From Bacteroidetes bacterium CG2_30_32_10 (GTDB lineage Bacteria; Bacteroidota; Bacteroidia; Bacteroidales; CG2-30-32-10): a stretch of 8,047 nucleotides of DNA. Shown here piece by piece: positions 1 to 6,900 of the stretch (the first letter of the stretch is position 1; each line of letters starts with the position of its first letter). The notes below the pieces were generated by a model. That model was not told the DNA's origin. It was given only the letters and a program-made list of their open reading frames with translations, and searched no databases. The position numbers and the translations under genes are program-made. Where the stretch lies: NCBI GenBank assembly GCA_001872995.1, contig MNXO01000146.1, positions 1 through 8,047 on the forward strand. The letters are read 5' to 3'.

Positions 1-1
1 T

Positions 2-826
2 ATTAAAACAGATAGCTTGGGCAACCAGCAATGGAAGAAAACGTATGGTAATCCTTTATATGCCAATTGGGGTACGATGGTGAGCCTAAGTGCGGATTCA
101 TGTATTATTGCAAGCTATAGTATATCATACTCAAATATGCCAGAAGATAACAGGCAAATATATGTAGCTAAAATAGGTTTAAATGGAATTGAGAAATGGA
201 ATAAGAAAATTGGTATTGCTACACTTGGTAATGAGACATCATGGATACAAACATTAAACGATGGCAGTATAATTATATCTGGTCGAAATCTTGTTAGAGA
301 TACAATTAATAAATCAATAGGTTGGCTTTTTAAACTCAATAGTAATGGCGATAGTTTGTGGTATAGAGAGTATGCGATAATACAAGGACCTAATGAATCA
401 AACCAACTGTGGCAAGTAACTCCAACACCAGATAAAGGCTTTGCTGGTGCTGGTTCACTTTTTCCAGAAGAGAGTGGAGGCACCCAAGATATTTGGGTGT
501 TTAAAACCGATAGTTTGGGGTGCTTGGTATATAATTGCACAGGGTTAGTGGTTACTGAGTTTAACCCCAATGCAGGAGCACAACTATTGGTTTATCCTAA
601 TCCTTTTAAGGAGGCTTTTGCAATAAACTATAGTATTCCTAAGGAAAGTAAGAAAGGGGTTTTTGAGCTGAGGGATGTGATGGGAGGGTTGGTGTATTCA
701 ACTGCGTTGAGTAATAATGTGAGGCAGTTGCAGGTGGTGGCTTCTTCTTTAAAGACTGGAGTTTATCTAGCTACTTTTATAGTAGATGGGGTGATGGTGA
801 GTAGTCAGAAAATAATAAAGGAATAG
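2..826 (+). CDS. Secreted repeat protein with T9SS type A sorting domain (5' end missing)
   Basis: The frame is open from the first codon at base 2, so the gene starts outside the window; the TTG at 17 is only an internal codon. The 274 visible residues carry four repeats with the pattern (I/F)K-x-(D/N)-S-x-G, mostly followed by a W-K-K-x-Y/G strand. The marker lysines are at about residues 2, 57, 111 and 168, a period of 54-57. Such repeats are common in Bacteroidota surface proteins and probably form a beta-propeller; that fold is inferred. The last 80 residues, beginning at LLVYPNPF (about 195), have the typical T9SS C-terminal domain: a PNP turn, a central FELRDVMG strand, then LKTGVYLATF and a final KIIKE strand. 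The protein should therefore cross the outer membrane by T9SS and be released or anchored at the surface. Ligand and role are not recognisable. A strong hairpin follows the stop. Confidence 0.88.
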   Translation: MKTDSLGNQQWKKTYGNPLYANWGTMVSLSADSCIIASYSISYSNMPEDNRQIYVAKIGLNGIEKWNKKIGIATLGNETSWIQTLNDGSIIISGRNLVRDTINKSIGWLFKLNSNGDSLWYREYAIIQGPNESNQLWQVTPTPDKGFAGAGSLFPEESGGTQDIWVFKTDSLGCLVYNCTGLVVTEFNPNAGAQLLVYPNPFKEAFAINYSIPKESKKGVFELRDVMGGLVYSTALSNNVRQLQVVASSLKTGVYLATFIVDGVMVSSQKIIKE

Positions 827-828
827 TA

Positions 829-861
829 AGAGGTTCCACCTTATAAAAAGGTGGAACCTCT
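829..861 (+). terminator. Strong terminator hairpin after the first T9SS gene
   Basis: Two bases after the TAG stop lies a perfect 14-bp inverted repeat: left arm 829-842 (AGAGGTTCCACCTT), loop ATAAA at 843-847, right arm 848-861. The stem is GC-rich in its middle and A/T-rich at its loop end, and it is the most stable structure in this intergenic gap. The following bases (TATTACAC) are not a strong T run, so it may act partly as an mRNA 3' end protector. As a perfect palindrome it could fold from either strand. Function is inferred from position and structure. Confidence 0.8.
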
Positions 862-875
862 ATTACACATATCAC

Positions 876-908
876 AATTAACAATTAGAAATGAAAAATT
901 AACAATTA
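876..908 (+). repeat. Two copies of the intergenic 12-mer AATTAACAATTA
   Basis: The 12-mer AATTAACAATTA occurs at 876-887 and again at 897-908, just before the A-rich leader of the gene at 928. The same 12-mer recurs at 2590-2601 and 3864-3875, always in the gap before a gene. No TAnnTTTG promoter match is visible between 862 and 927, so how the next gene is transcribed is unclear from sequence alone. Confidence 0.6.
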
Positions 909-927
909 ATTTAAAAAAAATAAAACT

Positions 928-2178
928 ATGAAAACAACTAAACTCTTTTTAACAATTATATTATTGTTCGCCTTAAAAACAACAATGTCTCAGGAAACAT
1001 GGTATGTACATTATGTTGGTTATTATCCATATCCATATATGCCAAATTTGAATTCTATTACTATAAATAAAAGCTTATATGAAGGGGTTGTGTGTGCGGA
1101 TTCAGGCTATATTGCAGGCATTGCAATTCCGATATATGATTGGTGGCTGCCAAATTATAATCTGATAACGAATAATAATTTATATGGAGTATATGATGTT
1201 GACTCATCATACATTACAAAAGCTTACATTGTTGGAGAAAATGGGACTATACTCAAGACAAATGATATTATGTATGCTGGAAACATTCCATTTTACAACC
1301 AAAATAGTCCAACTATTAATGATTTATATTCTGTTTATTTCACTAATTATTTTTCAGGCGTGGCAGTTGGAGATACAGGAACTATTGTAAAAACCACTGA
1401 TGGTGGTAGCCATTGGAATTTAATTAGCAGTATTACACTAAACAAGCTATATTCAGTTCAGTTTCCAAGCGTTAATATTGGATATGCTGCAGGAGTAAAT
1501 GGAACGGTAATTAAAACCACAAATGGTGGAGGTAACTGGGTAATGAAAACACAAGCTATTGCCGATACTTTGCGTTGTATTTGGTTTACTGATGATAATA
1601 CTGGTTTTGTTGTTAGCCGAAATGGAGCAATATATAAAACCACCGATGGGGGAAACAATTGGCAAAGTAAACCAAGCGGAACTACTCAAAACTTAAATGC
1701 TATCCGTTTTTATTCGACAAGCATTGGTTATGCTGGTGGCAATAATAATACAATTTTAAAAACAACTAATGAAGGGGAAAATTGGACCATTCAAACCTTG
1801 CCTCCTATACCTAATCTGGGTAATTATAAAAGTATTAGCATCAGTTTAGCAGGAGAAGTTGCTTTAGTCGGCTCCAATGGGAATGCCATTGCCAATTATC
1901 CAGAACCTGGATATATAAATAATTATATGAAAGATGGAGATGTGGTGATAACACCTAATCCGGCCAAAGATTATATAAACATTAATACGGGTTTGTACGA
2001 TAAACTCATTCTGCAAATATACAACACGCAAGGGCAAAGGGTATGCGAACAAAAGCTAACACAAGGTTTATCGCAAATAAGCATAAGCAATTATATGAGT
2101 GGTTTGTATTTGTATCAGGTAACTGATGACAAAGGGAAGGTGATTGGCAAGGGGAAATGGGTGAAAGGGAAAAAGTAA
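928..2178 (+). CDS. Secreted YCF48/BNR-like Asp-box repeat protein with T9SS sorting domain
   Basis: A complete 416-residue protein. It begins with a signal peptide (KTTK, then hydrophobic LFLTIILLFAL), with likely cleavage near TMS|QE at residues 21/22. Four Asp-box repeats of the form GT-x-x-K-T-T-(D/N)-x-G-x-x-W follow, with lysines at residues 155, 196, 237 and 278, an exact 41-residue period. A degenerate fifth repeat lies at about 105-113 (NGTILKTND). Each repeat is preceded by an IGYAAG-like strand, as in YCF48/photosystem II stability factor-like beta-propellers. In Bacteroidota this fold is widespread in secreted proteins and does not imply photosynthesis. Residues 338-416 form the T9SS C-terminal domain: ITPNPAKDYI, then LQIYNTQGQRV, MSGLYLYQV and a basic end KGKWVKGKK. 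The ATG at 928 is preceded by an A-rich leader and no Shine-Dalgarno, normal for the phylum. The substrate is unknown. The last codons run into a tandem repeat. Confidence 0.92.
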   Translation: MKTTKLFLTIILLFALKTTMSQETWYVHYVGYYPYPYMPNLNSITINKSLYEGVVCADSGYIAGIAIPIYDWWLPNYNLITNNNLYGVYDVDSSYITKAYIVGENGTILKTNDIMYAGNIPFYNQNSPTINDLYSVYFTNYFSGVAVGDTGTIVKTTDGGSHWNLISSITLNKLYSVQFPSVNIGYAAGVNGTVIKTTNGGGNWVMKTQAIADTLRCIWFTDDNTGFVVSRNGAIYKTTDGGNNWQSKPSGTTQNLNAIRFYSTSIGYAGGNNNTILKTTNEGENWTIQTLPPIPNLGNYKSISISLAGEVALVGSNGNAIANYPEPGYINNYMKDGDVVITPNPAKDYININTGLYDKLILQIYNTQGQRVCEQKLTQGLSQISISNYMSGLYLYQVTDDKGKVIGKGKWVKGKK

Positions 2179-2240
2179 AAAGATAAAAGAAAGAAAGATA
2201 AAAGATAAAAGTAAAAAGATAAAAGAAAGAAAGATAAAAG
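2171..2240 (+). repeat. 34-bp tandem repeat, two identical copies, overlapping a stop codon
   Basis: The 34 bases at 2171-2204 recur without a change at 2207-2240, separated only by AT, giving a 36-bp period. Both copies consist of A, G and a few T, with GATAAAAG and GAAAGAAAG words inside. The first copy includes the final AAG and the TAA stop codon (2176-2178) of the Asp-box protein gene. Slippage or unequal crossover here is the simplest origin. Confidence 0.85.
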
Positions 2241-2316
2241 GGGATATTCTCGCTACGGCTGGCTCGCTTGTCGTTCAGGCTGATACACGGGTTGAAGGAA
2301 GAAAGGGAATTTGAGG

Positions 2317-2393
2317 ATTTGTTGATTTGAAATTAAAAGAGATCTACCGGGAGATGAATGCTTGGTGGGTCTTTTGCAATTAAACAATGTGCA
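2317..2393 (+). repeat. Intergenic element, half copy 1 (module B only)
   Basis: This copy starts at ATTTGTTGATTTGA and runs through the hairpin into CAATTAAACAATGTGCAAA. It matches the second half of the copies at 2405 and 3691. Against copy 2 it shows two substitutions and a one-base indel in the stem-bearing part. The upstream half (module A) is absent here. Confidence 0.8.
2337..2375 (+). terminator. Hairpin of element copy 1, terminator-like
   Basis: Left arm 2337-2351, 9-nt loop 2352-2360, right arm 2361-2375 ending in CTTTT. As RNA, 15 consecutive pairs form if G-U pairs are counted. Compared with copy 2, C to T at 2343 turns C-G into U-G, and G to A at 2346 turns G-U into A-U, so pairing is kept. 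The final U run and the position downstream of a + strand gene fit an intrinsic terminator. Confidence 0.65.
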
Positions 2394-2404
2394 AAGAACA
2401 AAGA

Positions 2405-2553
2405 AGACCCCTATCCTAAATCCTTTCCCCAAATGGGGCAAGGACTTGGCGGTTGTTGAGATTATAGACATTTGTTGATTTGAAAATTAAAAGAGACCTG
2501 CCGGGAGATGAATGCTTGGTGGGTCTTTTGCAATTAGCAATGAATAATGTGCA
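2405..2553 (+). repeat. Intergenic element, full copy 2 (modules A and B)
   Basis: Module A begins at GACCCCTATCCTAAATCC (2405) and holds an inverted repeat around CCCCAAATGGGG, here with two mismatches caused by C at 2439 and C at 2445. Module B follows with ATTTGTTGATTTGA at 2470 and a hairpin at 2491-2529, ending near AATGTGCAAA. The same A-B order is found at 3691, in the same orientation. Confidence 0.85.
2491..2529 (+). terminator. Hairpin of element copy 2, terminator-like
   Basis: Left arm 2491-2505 (AAGAGACCTGCCGGG), 9-nt loop 2506-2514, right arm 2515-2529 (CTTGGTGGGTCTTTT). All 15 positions pair as RNA, using five G-U pairs. Those wobble pairs exist only in the + strand transcript; the other strand would have A-C mismatches at the same sites. 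It ends in UUUU, as expected of an intrinsic terminator. Confidence 0.65.
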
Positions 2554-2589
2554 AATAAAAAATATATAATGAACAATTATAAATTAAAA

Positions 2590-2601
2590 AATTAACAATT
2601 A
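2590..2601 (+). repeat. Third copy of the 12-mer AATTAACAATTA
   Basis: An exact match to the copies at 876, 897 and 3864, in the gap before the helical protein gene. Similar looser words (AATTAGCAATG, AATTAACAATG) surround it and also form the tails of the intergenic elements. Confidence 0.55.
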
Positions 2602-2684
2602 GCAATGTATAAGGTGTTAATTAAGAAAATAGTTTTAATTTAGTTTTACATGTTTTATCATAAAAAATTTAAATATTTATATGT

Positions 2685-2716
2685 TTTGTGTTTTGTATTT
2701 TTAATTATTATATTTG
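2685..2716 (+). promoter_or_regulatory. Bacteroidota-type promoter candidate (-33/-7)
   Basis: TTTG at 2685-2688, 20 bases of spacer, then TATATTTG at 2709-2716, a full match to the Bacteroidota -7 consensus TAnnTTTG with near-consensus spacing. Transcription would begin near 2720-2724 and give a leader of about 18 A/T-rich bases before the ATG at 2740. The match lies downstream of the ATG at 2650, so it argues against that longer start. Confidence 0.6.
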
Positions 2717-2739
2717 CTCAAAATTTAAAACTTAAAATT

Positions 2740-3678
2740 ATGGATAATCAATCAAAAAATCAAATTAGAATGATTAGAACTACTTTGGAAAACCTAAATG
2801 ACTATATTGTCAAATGGACAGGTTTTGTTCCAGTAGAAAAATATGTTGCTTTAATAACCGCTAATGTTGCAAAAATTGATGTGCAAGAAGACAAAATAGC
2901 CAGTATTGACGGAGGACCGAGTAAGAGAAAAGAAATATTGAGGCAACAGATGCAGCAAACAAGCATGAAAATAAGTGGTTCTGCATACGCTTATGCTGAC
3001 GACATTGGTGATACTATATTGTTGTCGAAAATGGATATCTCGAAGTCTGATTTCACCTATTTATCGGATGGGGAACAGGCAAATAAAGCGGAAATGATTT
3101 ATAATGAAACTCACCCAATAGTTACTTCGCTGAGTGATTATAAAATTTTGCCAGCAGATATAACAGAATTGCAAAAAAGAATAAAGGATTATAGGGACTT
3201 TTTGACTGCTCCTAAAATTAGCATCAATATTGGCTCGGAAGCAAGGGAAGAAATAAAAAAACTGATAAAGGCTATTTTGAGAGTTTTGATAAAACTAGAT
3301 AAACTGATGGAGCACTTTAGGGAAGATGAACATGAGTTTTTTGAACTTTATTTTAAATCGAGAATGGTTATTGATTTGGGGCATAGGTATAGGAAGGCTA
3401 TTAGCAAAATTACGGGTAAGGTGATTGATTTTGAAAGTGAGGCTATAGTGGCAAATGCAAATGTGTATTTTGAAGGGGAAGAAAAGAATTTAATTAAAAG
3501 TGATGAGAATGGTTTGTATGCCATAGGTGCTTTTAAGGAGGGTGAATTGGTGCTTATTGCAGTAAAAGAAGGTTTTAAAAAGTGTGAAGAAATGCTGACT
3601 ATAAAGAAAGATGAAGACCAGGAGTTGAATTTGGAATTGGAAAAGGTGGAAACGCCTATAATACCCCCAGAAGTTTGA
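2740..3678 (+). CDS. Cytoplasmic helical protein with C-terminal carboxypeptidase-regulatory-like domain
   Basis: A 312-residue protein of unknown function. Residues 1-220 look mainly alpha-helical and charged, with amphipathic stretches at about 168-195 (EAREEIKKLIKAILRVLIKL). Residues 223-301 read ITGKVIDFE, then ANANVYFEG, KSDENGLYAIGAF and GELVLIAVKEGFKK. That is the seven-strand carboxypeptidase-regulatory-like (CarboxypepD_reg) pattern of Bacteroidota. The N-terminus (KNQIRMIRTTLENLNDY) resembles, from memory, a Bacteroidota family of uncharacterised proteins that have no signal peptide. The frame stays open upstream to an ATG at 2650, which would add 30 residues with a hydrophobic stretch ending in FAQ and looking like a signal peptide. 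I prefer 2740 because a TATATTTG promoter lies inside that extension and an A-rich leader precedes the ATG. If 2650 is used, the protein would be exported or membrane-bound. Intergenic element copies flank the gene on both sides. Confidence 0.8.
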   Translation: MDNQSKNQIRMIRTTLENLNDYIVKWTGFVPVEKYVALITANVAKIDVQEDKIASIDGGPSKRKEILRQQMQQTSMKISGSAYAYADDIGDTILLSKMDISKSDFTYLSDGEQANKAEMIYNETHPIVTSLSDYKILPADITELQKRIKDYRDFLTAPKISINIGSEAREEIKKLIKAILRVLIKLDKLMEHFREDEHEFFELYFKSRMVIDLGHRYRKAISKITGKVIDFESEAIVANANVYFEGEEKNLIKSDENGLYAIGAFKEGELVLIAVKEGFKKCEEMLTIKKDEDQELNLELEKVETPIIPPEV

Positions 3679-3702
3679 TGATTTGGATTTGACCCCTATC
3701 CT

Positions 3703-3732
3703 AAATCCTTTCCCCAAATGGGGAAAGGATTT
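3703..3732 (+). repeat. Perfect 13-bp inverted repeat of module A
   Basis: Left arm AAATCCTTTCCCC at 3703-3715, loop AAAT at 3716-3719, right arm GGGGAAAGGATTT at 3720-3732. One G-T pair and one C-G pair extend it outward to 3701 and 3734. No T run follows directly, so on its own it is less terminator-like than the module B hairpin. In copy 2 the same stem has two mismatches. Confidence 0.75.
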
Positions 3733-3775
3733 GGCGGTTGTTGGGAATATAGACAGTTGTTAATTTGAAAATTAA

Positions 3776-3814
3776 AAGAGACCTGCCGAGGGATGAAGAC
3801 TTGGTGGGTCTTTT
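3776..3814 (+). terminator. Hairpin of element copy 3, likely terminator of the helical protein gene
   Basis: Left arm 3776-3790, 9-nt loop 3791-3799, right arm 3800-3814 ending in CTTTT; 15 continuous pairs as RNA. Compared with copy 2, G to A at 3789 changes G-U to A-U, again keeping the pair, while the loop has changed freely. It lies about 100 bases after the stop codon at 3676-3678. Confidence 0.65.
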
Positions 3815-3863
3815 GTAATTAACAATGTGCGATTAAAAATTATCAATGAAATGAATAGTGTGT

Positions 3864-3875
3864 AATTAACAATTA
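3864..3875 (+). repeat. Fourth copy of the 12-mer AATTAACAATTA
   Basis: An exact copy of the 12-mer at 876, 897 and 2590. It ends 6 bases before the TATTTTTG candidate -7 element of the restriction gene, about where the spacer or -33 region would be. Confidence 0.55.
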
Positions 3876-3881
3876 AATGTT

Positions 3882-3889
3882 TATTTTTG
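3882..3889 (+). promoter_or_regulatory. Candidate -7 promoter element (TATTTTTG) of the restriction gene
   Basis: TATTTTTG fits the Bacteroidota -7 consensus TAnnTTTG. It stands 25 bases before the ATG at 3915 and would give a leader of about 20 bases. No clear TTG or TTTG is found at the usual -33 distance, so the promoter may be weak or depend on a further factor. Between it and the ATG are GAGGG (3903-3907) and a tiny open frame. Confidence 0.4.
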
Positions 3890-3914
3890 AGCTTTATAAA
3901 ATGAGGGATAAATA

Positions 3915-6900
3915 ATGAAATTAGAAATACTAACGCCTGCGAAATCTTTAAATAAAGCATACTTTAAACAATCATTAAAAATTGAGCAGATTGAGCTTTT
4001 TAAATCAGAACTAGCAAAGACCTTTGCTCACATTGACGAGAAGCAGGACGAAGAATATCACAAGAATGTTATCTCAAAACTTTTACATGAAGTTTACTAC
4101 AAGGACAAGTACCTGGTTAATGTAAACAAAAAACAAGACCTTGTTGTTCGTAATGGAAATAAGACAGACGACGCTATAGCGATAATTTTAGAATTTAAGA
4201 AACCAACCGAAAAAAAGGATATGGTTTCAAAGGACAACGCAAACGTAAAAGCATTACAAGAATTGGTTTTGTATTATTTGCGAGAAACAATTGGCAACAA
4301 TAACCACGAAATTAAATATCTTATTGCAACTAATATTTATGACTGGTTTGTGTTTGATGGAGTTTGGTTTGAAAAAAATATTTTCAACAATACGGCACTA
4401 CAAAAAGACTACAAGAATTGGGATGTAACCAAACACGGCACTGACCATTTTTATAAATTTATAGCTGCAAAGTATCTTGACTTAATTGAAGAAGAAGTGC
4501 CTTGTACATACTTCAATTTAAAGGATGTTAAAAAGATTTTAGACAAAACCGAACTCAATGAAAAGGAAGAAGAAACTATTATAAATCTTTACAAAATTCT
4601 TTCGCCAGAACATTTATTAAAATTACCTTTTGCAAATGACAGCAATACGCTGAACAAAGAATTTTACAATGAATTGCTTCATATTATAGGACTGGAAGAA
4701 ACGAAAGAAACGGGTAAAAAGCTTATTAAACGAGCTAAAGAAGAACATAGAAATGAGGGTTCGCTGATTGAAGAAACCTTGAAGCTTGTAAAACAAAAAA
4801 TAACAAATAGAGAAGCAGCATCCGAGGATCAAACCACAGAAACAAGTACAGAAGAAAATGAGTATGAAATAGCATTGGAGCTTTGCATTATTTGGATAAA
4901 TAGAATATTGTTTTTAAAGTTATTGGAAGCTCAACTTATAAAATTTAACGGAGATGCGTCTTATGCGTTCTTAAATATTAATAAGGTTATTGACTTTGAC
5001 GATTTGAACGATTTGTTTTTAGATGCTTTTGCCAACCCAAAAGAAAAACGTAGAAAAGATGTGCAGGTAAAGTTTGGTAACCTGCCCTATTTGAATAGTT
5101 CGTTGTTTGAAGAGAATGAACTGGAAATTAAATATGCTTTTATTTCTAATCTGAAAAAGCGGTTGAAAATGCCTGTATATGAACATACCGTGCTAAAAGA
5201 AGCGAATGGCAATAAAATAACAGGCAAAAAAAACACCTTGCAATACTTGTTTGAATTTTTGGAAGCCTACAATTTTGAAAGTGTAACTACCGCCAAAATA
5301 CAGACTCAAAACAAAACCATTATTAATGCTTCGGTGTTGGGTTTGATATTTGAAAAATTGAATGGCTATAAGGATGGTTCGTTTTATACGCCAGGATTTA
5401 TAACCATGTATATGTGCCGCGAAACCATTCGCAAAGCAATAGCACAAAAATTTAGTACGCTTGAAAACAAAGAAATTGAAAGCTTTGAGGATGTGAAAAG
5501 TTATTGTGCCAGATATTTTAAGAAGGAGGATATTGCCCGTTTTAACAGTCATATAAATTCGCTGAAGATATGCGACCCAGCAGTAGGCTCGGGACACTTT
5601 TTGGTTTCGGCACTGAATGAGATTATTGCCATTAAAAGCGAACTTAACATATTGGCTGATGCAAAGGGAGTGCCTATAGAATATGAAGTAACGGTAGATA
5701 ATGACGAGCTAACTATTGTAAACAAGAAAACTAATAAACCATTTGAATATAAACTTGGCGATGACAAGAAACCACCAAAAAACCTGCAACAAATACAGCT
5801 TACCTTGTTTGTAGAAAAGCAAAAGATAATAGAAGACTGTTTGTTTGGAGTGGACATTAACCCAAAATCGGTGATGATATGCCGCCTAAGGTTGTGGATA
5901 GAGTTGTTGAAAAATATGTATTATACGCAAAGCAGCGATTACCAAGATTTGGAAACCTTGCCCAATATAGATATTAATATAAAATGTGGGAATAGTTTGA
6001 TAAACCGCTTCGACATAAAAGATAGCTACACAAAACTGCCCGCTGCTACCCAACAAAAAATAAAATTAGCCACCCAAAAATATAAAGACCAAGTAATTAT
6101 TTATAAAAGCACTACTGACAAAGCAACAAAAAAATTAACAGAAAAGAATATTGCAGCACTAAAACAAACCTTTAGCCAAATAGCCAACCCAACGGATGCT
6201 GATTATAAAAAATGGAAAGAAGCCGAAGCCAAATTGGGAGAAATGCCATTGCTATTTAGCAAAGAAGACCAAGAAGCTTGGAAACTAAAATTAGAACATA
6301 TAACAGGAGAAGCAAAATTGCTGCAAAATAAATATAAATATAAACTAAAAACCATCTATGACAAAGCATTTGAGTGGCGATTTGAGTTCCCTGAAGTGCT
6401 GAATGAAGATGGAGATTTTGTGGGGTTTGATGTGGTGATAGGGAATCCGCCGTATATAAGACAAGAGGAGTTTTCTGATATAAAACCATTTTTGAAACAA
6501 CGGTTTAAAATCTTTAATTCTATTGCCGATTTGTTAACCTATTTTGTTGAATTAGGTTTTGAACTGTTGAAAGAAAAAGGGAATTTTCAATTTATTATTT
6601 CCAACAAATTTACAAGAGCCAGCTATGGCAAAGAAATGCGTAACTTCCTTTTAAAAAACACACAATTAAGCCATTTTATTGATTTTAGCGGCTTACCAGT
6701 GTTTGACGAAGCAACCGTAGATGCAGCGATTTTGGGGTTTTGCAAGCAAAAAAACAACCAATCAAATTTGGAATATGCCAATGTGGAAAAGAAAGAATTT
6801 GAAATAAATAATTTTGAAGGATATTTGAATAACATAAAACAAACGTTTCCGCAAGCAATGCTAACAGAAAACACTTGGGCATTTGAAAAACCACAGGTAC

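Larger units (their letters stand above)
2179..2739 (+). other. Gene-free region rich in repeats
   Basis: No convincing coding sequence lies in these 560 bases. From left to right it contains the second copy of the 34-bp repeat (to 2240) and a GC-rich patch at 2251-2290 (25 of 40 bases G or C, by hand count). Next comes a partial intergenic element (hairpin 2337-2375), then a full element (2405-about 2553, hairpin 2491-2529). The rest is AT-rich sequence with the 12-mer AATTAACAATTA at 2590-2601 and a promoter candidate at 2685-2716. A 72-residue minus-strand ORF across the repeats has no recognisable protein signature. Confidence 0.75.
3691..3835 (+). repeat. Intergenic element, full copy 3 (modules A and B)
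   Basis: It starts 12 bases after the TGA stop of the helical protein gene with GACCCCTATCCTAAATCC, and continues through module A (inverted repeat 3703-3732) and module B (hairpin 3776-3814) to AACAATGTGC. Order and orientation match copy 2 at 2405, so the gene at 2740 is bracketed by direct repeats of about 140 bp. Confidence 0.85.

Noticed and set aside
17..19. TTG at 17 as the start of the first gene
   Set aside because: The frame is open to base 2 and IKTDS before it completes the first repeat, so the gene starts outside the window.
115..570. 151-residue minus-strand open frame
   Set aside because: It lies entirely inside the first T9SS gene, shows no domain or start context, and is a shadow of that gene.
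928..2178. Photosystem II assembly factor, as the YCF48 name might suggest
   Set aside because: The Asp-box fold is widespread, and the signal peptide plus T9SS tail show a secreted Bacteroidota protein.
2171..2240. Possible start of a CRISPR array
   Set aside because: There are only two copies with a 2-base gap, so no spacers, and no cas genes are present.
2253..2471. Minus-strand frame of 72 residues; a second one at 3490-3717 shares the peptide GKGFRIGV
   Set aside because: The shared peptide comes only from module A of the intergenic element; the rest differs, and the second frame overlaps a real gene.
2405..3835. Insertion sequence or composite transposon around the gene at 2740
   Set aside because: No transposase and no terminal inverted repeats; the flanking elements are short and hairpin-bearing.
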